From positions 1-16,149 of the forward strand of contig JAAYQB010000056.1 of NCBI GenBank assembly GCA_012519525.1: DNA of 16,149 bases, written 5' to 3'. The DNA comes from Bacteroidales bacterium (GTDB lineage: Bacteria; Bacteroidota; Bacteroidia; Bacteroidales; WCHB1-69). Position numbers and translations under genes: made by a program. The notes below the pieces were generated by a model, which saw nothing but the letters and a program-made list of their open reading frames with translations, had not been told where the DNA came from and searched no databases. Every line of letters begins with the position of its first letter. Position 1 is the stretch's first letter. Positions 6,449 through 13,134 of this stretch are shown piece after piece.

Positions 6449-6612
6449 ATCAAAATTGTGAAAGAAATGAATACTATCTCAAAAAGTATACAAATAAAAA
6501 TGAAACTTACCCATCTCACTTTCTCTTATTTCCTAATTTTGAAGCTATTCGTTTAAAGTCAACCGGCAAAGAAATATGAATCTTTATTTGCTTTTTCTAT
6601 TGTAAAATTTTA

Positions 6613-6620
6613 TATTTTTG
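6613..6620 (+). promoter_or_regulatory. -7 promoter element (TATTTTTG) of hldD, with possible -33 TTG at 6588-6590
   Basis: TATTTTTGCAAA is an exact TAnnTTTG match 21 bases before the hldD ATG at 6642. A TTG at 6588-6590 is 22 bases upstream, slightly beyond the usual 19-21 spacing for the Bacteroidota -33 box. Confidence 0.6.
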
Positions 6621-6641
6621 CAAATCAAATTAAAATACTGA

Positions 6642-7613
6642 ATGAATACGATTGTAATTACAGGATCCGCCGGTTTTATTGGTAGTTGTTTACTACAAAG
6701 ATTAAAAGAAGAAGGATATTCAAAAATAATTGTCGTTGATGATTTTTCAAACGCAATTAAAATGAAAAATCTTGAAAATAAGCCCTATATAGAAAAAATA
6801 AATCGAAACGAATTCTTTCTTTGGATAGAAAAAAATTATTCATCAATTGATTTTATTGTCCATATAGGCGCCCGCACCGATACTACGGAAACCAATTGGG
6901 ATGTACTCAACGAATTGAATCTTACCTACTCGAAAAAAATATGGCAACAGGCTGTACGCTATCGGATTCCGATAATATATGCTTCGTCAGCAGCCACTTA
7001 TGGATTAGGGGAACATGGATATAAAGATAATCACGAGATAATCGAACAACTTCAACCTTTAAATTTATACGGTATTTCAAAAAATGAATTCGATAAATGG
7101 GTGCTTCAACAAAAAGAACGACCTCCTTTTTGGGCGGGATTGAAATTTTTTAATGTTTACGGACCTAACGAATACCATAAAAATCGTATGGCTTCGGTTA
7201 TTTTTCATGCTTATCATCAAATTAATAAAAGTGGAAAAGTCAAACTATTTCGTTCTCACAACAAAAACTATAAAGACGGCGAACAATTAAGAGATTTTGT
7301 TTATGTAAAAGATGTGATTAATGCAATTGTTTTTCTCATAAAAAATCAACCTTCGTCGGGAATATATAATCTCGGCACCGGTCAAGCTCGCACTTTCAAC
7401 GATTTAGCCATTGCCGTTTTTAAAGCAATGAATAAAAAAATCACCATCGAATACATTGATACACCAATAGATATACGCGATAAGTATCAATATTTTACCG
7501 AAGCGGATATGAATAAATTAAGAGGCATAGGTTATGACACTCCTTTCAGCTCGTTGGAAGACGGAATTACCGACTATGTTAAAAATTATCTTATTCCTAA
7601 TAAATATTTGTAA
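6642..7613 (+). CDS. hldD: ADP-L-glycero-D-manno-heptose 6-epimerase (HldD/RfaD-like)
   Basis: The 323-residue product is an extended short-chain dehydrogenase. The Rossmann motif is TGSAGFIG (7-14) and VVDDF (31-35) binds the cofactor ribose. SSAATYG (115-121) and YGISK (143-147) supply the Ser/Tyr/Lys catalytic set. The FFNVYGPNEYHKNRMAS stretch (169-185) and the late YQYFTEADMNKLR segment (about 272-284) are characteristic of HldD rather than of GalE or dTDP-glucose dehydratase. The enzyme epimerises ADP-D-glycero-D-manno-heptose to the L-glycero form, the heptose donor for the LPS inner core, in the cytosol. Length fits the family. It has its own promoter and is followed after 28 bases by the ABC-F gene, probably in the same transcript. 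The other heptose genes (hldE, gmhA, gmhB) are not in the window. Confidence 0.9.
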   Translation: MNTIVITGSAGFIGSCLLQRLKEEGYSKIIVVDDFSNAIKMKNLENKPYIEKINRNEFFLWIEKNYSSIDFIVHIGARTDTTETNWDVLNELNLTYSKKIWQQAVRYRIPIIYASSAATYGLGEHGYKDNHEIIEQLQPLNLYGISKNEFDKWVLQQKERPPFWAGLKFFNVYGPNEYHKNRMASVIFHAYHQINKSGKVKLFRSHNKNYKDGEQLRDFVYVKDVINAIVFLIKNQPSSGIYNLGTGQARTFNDLAIAVFKAMNKKITIEYIDTPIDIRDKYQYFTEADMNKLRGIGYDTPFSSLEDGITDYVKNYLIPNKYL

Positions 7614-7641
7614 AAAAATTAGGGATTAAAATAAACTTTAA

Positions 7642-9587
7642 ATGATTACCGTCAACAATTTATCTATTTCTTTTTCCGGAATTCCTTTGTTTCAAAACAT
7701 AAGTTTTGTCGTTGCCGATAATGAACGCATTGCTTTAGTAGAAAAAACGGCGTCGGCAAAACCACTTTATTAAAAATTCTTTCCAAAGAATTACAAGCCG
7801 ATGAAGGCGATATTGTTATAACAAAGGGACATAGAATAGGCTATTTACCTCAAGAAAAGAATCTCACAACCCATAAAACGGTATGGGATGAAACTTTAAC
7901 AGCCTTTGATGAAATAAAAAAAATAGAAACAAATATAGAACACTTAACCCATGAACTTACTAAGACTACAGACTATGAATCAGAATATTATAATGATTTA
8001 TTAAATAAACTCAGCGAATTAAACAGTCGTTTTGAATATGTAGGTGCTAATCGCATTGAGTCGGAAACGGAAAAAGTATTATTGGGATTAGGATTTGATA
8101 AAACAGATTTTTATCGTCAGTTAAACGAATTCAGTAGCGGTTGGCAAATGCGCATCGAATTAGCTAAAATTCTTTTAAAAAATCCGGAAATCATTCTTTT
8201 AGACGAGCCGACCAATCACTTGGACATAGAATCCATACAGTGGTTGGAAAACTTTTTGCAAAATTATGCCGGCATCGTCATTGTAGTTTCACACGACAGA
8301 ACTTTTATAAACAAAGTATGCAAACGCACTATCGAAATTACTTTAGGAAAAATAGAAGATTATAATTGTGATTATTCCACTTATGTACAAAGACGTCAGG
8401 AACGCATTGCACATCAAAAACAAGTTGTGGAAAATCAACAAAAAGAAATCGAAGCCATCGAACAATTTATCGAACGTTTTCGCTATAAAGCATCGAAAGC
8501 CAAGCAAGTACAAAGCCGTGTGAAAATGTTGGAAAAAATGGATATTCTACAAGAAGAAGAAATAGACAGTTCGCATATTCATTTTCTTTTTCCTCCGGCA
8601 CCCAATTGTAATCGTGTCGTTTTTGAAGCCGAAAATCTCTCTAAATCCTATGGTAATAAATTGGTTTTAGAAAAAGTAAATTTTGTTATCGAACAGCGAG
8701 AAAAAGTCGCTTTTATTGGAAAAAACGGTGAAGGTAAAACTACCCTAATGCGTATTTTACAAAAAGAAATTGATTTAAGCAGCGGAAAATTACATAGAGG
8801 CGAGCTTGTAAAAATAGGATACTACGCTCAAAATCAAAATCTTATGTTAAATCAAAATAAAACCGTTTTTCAAACAATGGATGATATTGCCGTAGGGGAC
8901 ATTCGGCTTAAAATTCGAAATATCCTCGGCAGTTTTTTATTTACAAACGAAGATGTAGACAAAAAAGTCGGCGTTTTATCAGGGGGCGAAAAAGCCAGAC
9001 TTGCACTTGCCAAACTATTGCTCGAACCTTACAATGTTTTACTACTCGACGAGCCTACCAATCATTTGGATATGCAATCAAAAGACATATTGAAAAATGC
9101 TTTGCTTCGTTACAATGGAACGCTAATTTTAGTATCGCATGACCGCGATTTTCTTCAAGGACTAAGCAATAAAGTTATTGAATTTAAAAATAAAAGCATT
9201 AAAGTACACTTAGGCGATATAGACGATTATTTAGAAAAAAGAAAAATCGAATCCTTACAATTGTTGAATACTAAAAATGTTTCAACCGCTTCAAAATCCC
9301 CTACTGCTAATTCCGAAACTAAAAACCGATGGGAACAACAAAAACAAAAGGAAAGTGATTTACGCAAAATCACAAAGCAAATTGAAAACATTGAAAAAGA
9401 AATTCAGTCGCTCGAAACGGCTATAGAAGAAATGAATCGAAAATTAGCTATTCCTGAAAATCATTCCAATGAAATTGCTTCTCGGGAATTGTACCAAGAA
9501 TATCAACTCTTACAGCAAAAAATGGACAAGTCTATTGCAAAATGGGAAGACTTATGCAAAAAGCATGAACAATTAAAAAATCAATGA
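7642..9587 (+). pseudogene. ABC-F family ATPase (Uup/YdiF type), frameshifted by one base at the first Walker A motif
   Basis: Translation from ATG 7642 gives a normal ABC-F start (MITVNNLSISFSG... ERIALV). It then meets a one-base deletion in the A6 tract at 7742-7747 and stops at TAA 7771-7773 after 43 codons. The next frame continues without a stop from NGVGKTTLLK (about 7746) to TGA 9585-9587. Joined by a -1 shift, the product is about 648 residues. It would have ABC domain 1 (signature FSSGWQMR 164-171, Walker B DEPTNHLD 188-195), a charged helical linker (about 250-302), ABC domain 2 (Walker A GKNGEGKT 360-367, LSGGEKAR 446-453, Walker B DEPTNHLD 470-477, His500), and a C-terminal coiled coil as in Uup. 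ABC-F proteins act on the ribosomal E site. There is no transmembrane domain. Apart from the shift the gene shows no decay, so it may be a sequencing error, a recent mutation or a gene rescued by slippage. Read alone, the downstream frame has no ATG near its start. Confidence 0.85.
7742..7748 (+). other. A6C frameshift site in the ABC-F gene
   Basis: The upstream frame reads GTA GAA AAA ACG. A -1 slip of the lysine codon AAA (7744-7746) onto AAA (7743-7745) re-pairs perfectly and continues AAC GGC GTC GGC AAA ACC. The result is V-E-K-N-G-V-G-K-T, a Walker A with Glu34 where GxxGxGKT expects Gly. An extra A added by RNA polymerase slippage would give the same protein. The simplest mutational origin is loss of one G from GTAGGAAAAAAC. 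Confidence 0.6.
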
Positions 9588-10780
9588 GTTTGTTTCACGA
9601 ATTTTGAAACGGCAACTCCTTTTTCATTTTTAATTTTCACTATATACATGCCTTCAGGTAAAAATCCTATATGTAAAGATTCGGCTTCGGTGTTCAATTG
9701 TTTATGCAATAACTGTTTCCCATATAAATCATAAATATAAACATCCGACAACAAATCCATTCCTGATAATGTAATAAAATCAGATGCCGGATTTGGATAA
9801 CATGTTATATTCAATGCCGTTGCAGAAACTATAGAAGCAGGGTCTTCTATATCATAAGTATAAATCGTATCTGTTAAATACTGTTGCTCCCCGTCAATAT
9901 TTTCTGCACGATACACATATTCTTGACGAGAATGTTCAACAAACTGCCCATTTGATTTATTAAGCTCAAGAGATGAAACTGTTTTTACTTTTCCGTTTTC
10001 ATTGTAAGTATATCTCATTTTTTGTTCTGTCATCATATCTTCGTAATCTTCTCCAAGATATTCAGCCAAAAGCGGATGCACATTCGGATAGATATATGTT
10101 TCAATTAATTTAGATGAAGCATCAAATGTTTGTTCCGCATTCATAAGCGATAACGGCATACCAGCCATCACTATGCTCATAATCATTTTAATGCAATTTT
10201 GTTTCGTATCGTATTCATAGGTAAGTTGAAAATCCATTGACATACCATCCATATCTTCACTTAAGATGAGTTTAGTCGGATTTTTATATACATTATAGGT
10301 ATATTTCCCCGCTATACTTTTTATCCAGTCTTCATTTTCCCATGAGAATATGTGAAAAGAATCACATTTATATGCTCCAACATTCAATAGATAGGTTGCT
10401 CCCGGTTCTTCTGTTCCCATACTATCTTCTACTCCATAATAAACAACTTTAATATAAGGAACTGCTTCTGTTCCATAATATTCATAAGATGTTATCGTAA
10501 TTTGCTTATTTTCATAGAAATAAATCTGTGCTTCAGTTGTGTCATCATAAGCATCAAGAATAAATACTTCTTTTTTTGTCCCATTACTATTATAAATAGT
10601 AAATGTTTTGTCGGGATCGGAAGGAACATCATTAGTTACAGAATAGTGGTGTTTTTCAATTTCTTTTCCTTTTTCATTGTATTTATATGCATCAATTGCA
10701 ATCAATGTTTTTTTAATTTCTTGAGGAAAAGCAGTCGCACTTAAAGCGAAAAAAAGAGTTAAGAATAATAGACGTTTCAT
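9581..10780 (-). CDS. Exported protein with type IX secretion C-terminal sorting domain
   Basis: The 399-residue product has an N-terminal signal peptide (MKRLLFLTLFFALSATAF, cleavage near 18-20). Its C-terminal domain (about 324-399) has the T9SS type A pattern: ITCYPNPASDFITLSG, then VYIYDLYGKQL, then LPEGMYIVKIKNEKG and a final KFVKQTH. That domain directs proteins through the T9SS across the outer membrane, usually with attachment to the surface or release. The middle is Tyr/Thr-rich with recurring YTYN-ENGKV, YEYDTKQNC and VYRAENIDG units, suggesting repeated beta-hairpins; no enzymatic motif is seen, so the function is unknown. The stop overlaps the end of the convergent ABC-F gene by 7 bases. 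A TACTTTTG promoter element lies 25 bases before the ATG. Confidence 0.88.
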   Translation of the reverse strand: MKRLLFLTLFFALSATAFPQEIKKTLIAIDAYKYNEKGKEIEKHHYSVTNDVPSDPDKTFTIYNSNGTKKEVFILDAYDDTTEAQIYFYENKQITITSYEYYGTEAVPYIKVVYYGVEDSMGTEEPGATYLLNVGAYKCDSFHIFSWENEDWIKSIAGKYTYNVYKNPTKLILSEDMDGMSMDFQLTYEYDTKQNCIKMIMSIVMAGMPLSLMNAEQTFDASSKLIETYIYPNVHPLLAEYLGEDYEDMMTEQKMRYTYNENGKVKTVSSLELNKSNGQFVEHSRQEYVYRAENIDGEQQYLTDTIYTYDIEDPASIVSATALNITCYPNPASDFITLSGMDLLSDVYIYDLYGKQLLHKQLNTEAESLHIGFLPEGMYIVKIKNEKGVAVSKFVKQTH

Positions 10781-10805
10781 TTTATTTTTATTTTTAAAGT
10801 TTATG

Positions 10806-10813
10806 CAAAAGTA
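10806..10813 (-). promoter_or_regulatory. -7 promoter element (TACTTTTG) of the T9SS cargo gene
   Basis: On the minus strand the sequence reads TACTTTTGCATA, an exact TAnnTTTG match 25 bases before the ATG at 10780. It is followed by an A-rich leader. No -33 TTG is evident; the upstream sequence is runs of A and T. Confidence 0.6.
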
Positions 10814-10966
10814 TTATAAAATTATTACGTTTTTTCTTTTTTTAAAAAAATTTAAAAAAAACTTATTTATTTTTTAAAAAAGATGAGTTTGGCAAGATAT
10901 TTGTAACATATTTTAAACATAAAATAAGAGAATATAAAAATTAGGTTTGTATAATTTGTTTGTTTG

Positions 10967-10999
10967 GAAACCATTCGCATAGAATGGTTTCTTTTTTTT
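10967..10999 (+). terminator. Strong hairpin plus T8, plus-strand orientation, with no plus-strand gene before it
   Basis: GAAACCATTC (10967-10976) and GAATGGTTTC (10982-10991) form a perfect 10-bp stem with loop GCATA, followed by eight T (10992-10999). This is the best intrinsic terminator in the window and it faces plus-strand transcription. The T-run touches the comEC stop (10998-11000). On the minus strand the same hairpin falls just after comEC but has no T-run behind it. Upstream, TAGGTTTG at 10942-10949 could be a -7 element for a very short RNA. Confidence 0.65.
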
Positions 11000-13094
11000 A
11001 TAGGCTTATTCTCAGATAATTTTCCGATAGATTTTTATACTTAACATTCATAAAATCACATTCTTTCATCCATTTTTTAATTTTATATTTTGAATTGTTG
11101 GACGAAAAAACGATATAATCAAAATCTATCATTTTCAAAATATTCTTTATTTTTACAGACGGATTATTATCTATGATTAAATAATCTACCTTTAATTTTT
11201 CTTTTTTATTTTCTTCGTAATATATTTTTTGATTGATAATAAAAATATTAATTCCTGAAAATTGAATGAAATTCCCGATTTTTAAGAAATTATTCTCCTG
11301 CAAATCATCCGTTACTACTTTCGTATGCTTAATTTGACGTTTGATATGATAATTTTCTACATGAAACGCCAATTTATTCTTATCGTTTAGCGTTATGCCG
11401 TCTCCAATCATATAGGCACAATTTCCTTCTATACAGTTAATTAAAAATCCATTGGGAATGGAATAAGCTATGATTTCTTTTTGTTGTAATGTGTAAATTT
11501 TTTCGTATGTGCTTTTAGCAAACAAACTAACAATAAATATTAAAGCAATATAAAAGAATGATTTTTTCTTGTATAAAAAGGCAGATGCAAAAAATAGAAT
11601 AACAAGGTATAAAATTAGAGTTTCCCAAGCAGTGAAATTTATTTTTTGAACGGTTGAGTAAGGCATTTTCTCAATAAAAGCAACAACATAATTCATTGAT
11701 TTGATTAAATAATTCAGAAGGATGGAAATATATTCATAACCCCATTCCCAAAACGATATTAGCAAACTCAACATACTTGCTCCTACGACAAAAGGTGTAA
11801 AAGTAATGATGATAATATTCGCTAATAAGAAATAAGTAGGAAATTGATGAAAATAATACATTGCAAAAGGGGCAGTTAATAACTGTGCGACTAAAGATAC
11901 CGCAACTATCTCCCAAACATAATTGCCAAGTTTTGTTTTCGGAAAATACATGTTCTTAATAGGTCTTTGCAACCATACTATTCCAAAAACGGCACTGTAA
12001 GAGAGTTGCATACTTACATCAAATAGTATCAAGGGATTGATGCAACACAAAAAGAAAAGCGATGACAGTAAACTATTGTATGTATTTGTCTGCCGTCTGA
12101 ACAAATTACCCAATGCAACAAAAGTAAACATCGTTGACGCTCGCATTACCGATGGTGCCATTCCCGTCATAGCGGCATAGAACCATATCGTCAATAATAA
12201 GATAATTGTTTTTATTGCTTTCTGTTGCCTGTTTTTCGATAAAAAAAACAGTAAATAATTTACTATCATAAAAACTATCCCGACATGCATTCCCGATACA
12301 CATAAAATATGGCTCACGCCTGCCGATGCATATTTTCTATTTAAATCGGCATCCAATTTATCATCGGCACCAAGAAGTATTGCCGATGCAACAGCATTTT
12401 CGTCTTTTTCTAAATTCCCTTTTTCCCAAATTTTCAATAATTTAGCTCGCAAATTAGATGCAAATATCAGGAAAACATTTCCTTTGTTTTCATCTATTTT
12501 TTCCCAAACATTCGTTGTTGCATATCCTTGTAAATGAATTTTTTTTATTCCTAAGTAGCGTTTATAATTAAACTCTTCAGGATTTTTAGGCGGCTGAATC
12601 GTTTGTGCCCGTACATTAAAGACAAGTCTATCGCCATGTTGAACTTCTTCAGCTTTCTTGTCTTTTTTAAGGTACAAAATCATTTTAAAATCCGTTGGCT
12701 TTAAGCCCGTACTATCCTTATATTGAATTACATGTATGATTGTTTTTATACTGTTTTTTTTGACTACAGGCAATTCGGTAATATCGCCGATAAACATAAC
12801 GGATTGTTTGGAAGATAAAATGAAAGAGGGAATTTTATTGGTATTAATAAATACATACGTCATAAAAAATCCCATCCATAGCATTAATACAATGATAACA
12901 ACTCCCGTATAGATACGATTTTTATAAGAAATAAAATAATGAAATAGGAAATAAACGACAATGCCTACTATGGTAATAATCAAGCCTAAGCCAAAAGAAA
13001 TAAAAAAAACATTTCGTAAATAAAAAGCAAACAAAACCCCTGTTAGAAAACTTGCTAATATTCTTAATAAAGGGTATTTGCTCCAAAAAAACAT
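10998..13094 (-). CDS. comEC: ComEC/Rec2-type DNA uptake channel protein
   Basis: The 698-residue membrane protein has the ComEC layout. The N-terminus carries hydrophobic helices (about 8-85), then a soluble beta-rich DUF4131-like part ending in NPEEFNYKRYL (171-181). The Competence core begins with LLGADDKLDADL (240-251) and AGVSHILCVSGMHVG (258-272) and is followed by several membrane segments up to about 510. In transformable bacteria ComEC carries single-stranded DNA across the inner membrane. The C-terminal part (about 540-698) has VDYLIIDNNPSVKIKNIL and FDYIVFSSNNSKYKIKKW but no HxHxDH zinc motif. It is therefore a degenerate version of the beta-lactamase-like domain of longer ComEC proteins, as I recall is common in Bacteroidota. 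It starts 40 bases after the stop of the sulfurtransferase gene on the same strand, so the two may share a transcript. No other competence gene is in the window. Confidence 0.9.
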   Translation of the reverse strand: MFFWSKYPLLRILASFLTGVLFAFYLRNVFFISFGLGLIITIVGIVVYFLFHYFISYKNRIYTGVVIIVLMLWMGFFMTYVFINTNKIPSFILSSKQSVMFIGDITELPVVKKNSIKTIIHVIQYKDSTGLKPTDFKMILYLKKDKKAEEVQHGDRLVFNVRAQTIQPPKNPEEFNYKRYLGIKKIHLQGYATTNVWEKIDENKGNVFLIFASNLRAKLLKIWEKGNLEKDENAVASAILLGADDKLDADLNRKYASAGVSHILCVSGMHVGIVFMIVNYLLFFLSKNRQQKAIKTIILLLTIWFYAAMTGMAPSVMRASTMFTFVALGNLFRRQTNTYNSLLSSLFFLCCINPLILFDVSMQLSYSAVFGIVWLQRPIKNMYFPKTKLGNYVWEIVAVSLVAQLLTAPFAMYYFHQFPTYFLLANIIIITFTPFVVGASMLSLLISFWEWGYEYISILLNYLIKSMNYVVAFIEKMPYSTVQKINFTAWETLILYLVILFFASAFLYKKKSFFYIALIFIVSLFAKSTYEKIYTLQQKEIIAYSIPNGFLINCIEGNCAYMIGDGITLNDKNKLAFHVENYHIKRQIKHTKVVTDDLQENNFLKIGNFIQFSGINIFIINQKIYYEENKKEKLKVDYLIIDNNPSVKIKNILKMIDFDYIVFSSNNSKYKIKKWMKECDFMNVKYKNLSENYLRISL

Positions 13095-13134
13095 ATTTGT
13101 TTGTTTTTCATGTGGTTAAAAAAAAGTGCTTTCT

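Noticed and set aside
6421..6579. A 52-codon plus-strand frame ending FPNFEAIRLKSTGKEI upstream of hldD
   Set aside because: It covers the minus-strand thiG promoter, has no promoter or A-rich ribosome site of its own, and no recognisable homology. A gene remnant is possible, but the evidence is too thin for a feature.
7642..9587. ABC-F gene as an antibiotic-resistance (ribosomal protection) factor
   Set aside because: The C-terminal coiled coil and context (next to hldD) fit housekeeping Uup/YdiF-type proteins, and no resistance-specific linker or leader attenuator is seen.
10502..10744. An 80-codon plus-strand frame rich in Ile/Phe/Cys within the T9SS cargo gene
   Set aside because: It is the antisense shadow of a well-supported gene; its composition reflects complementary codons.
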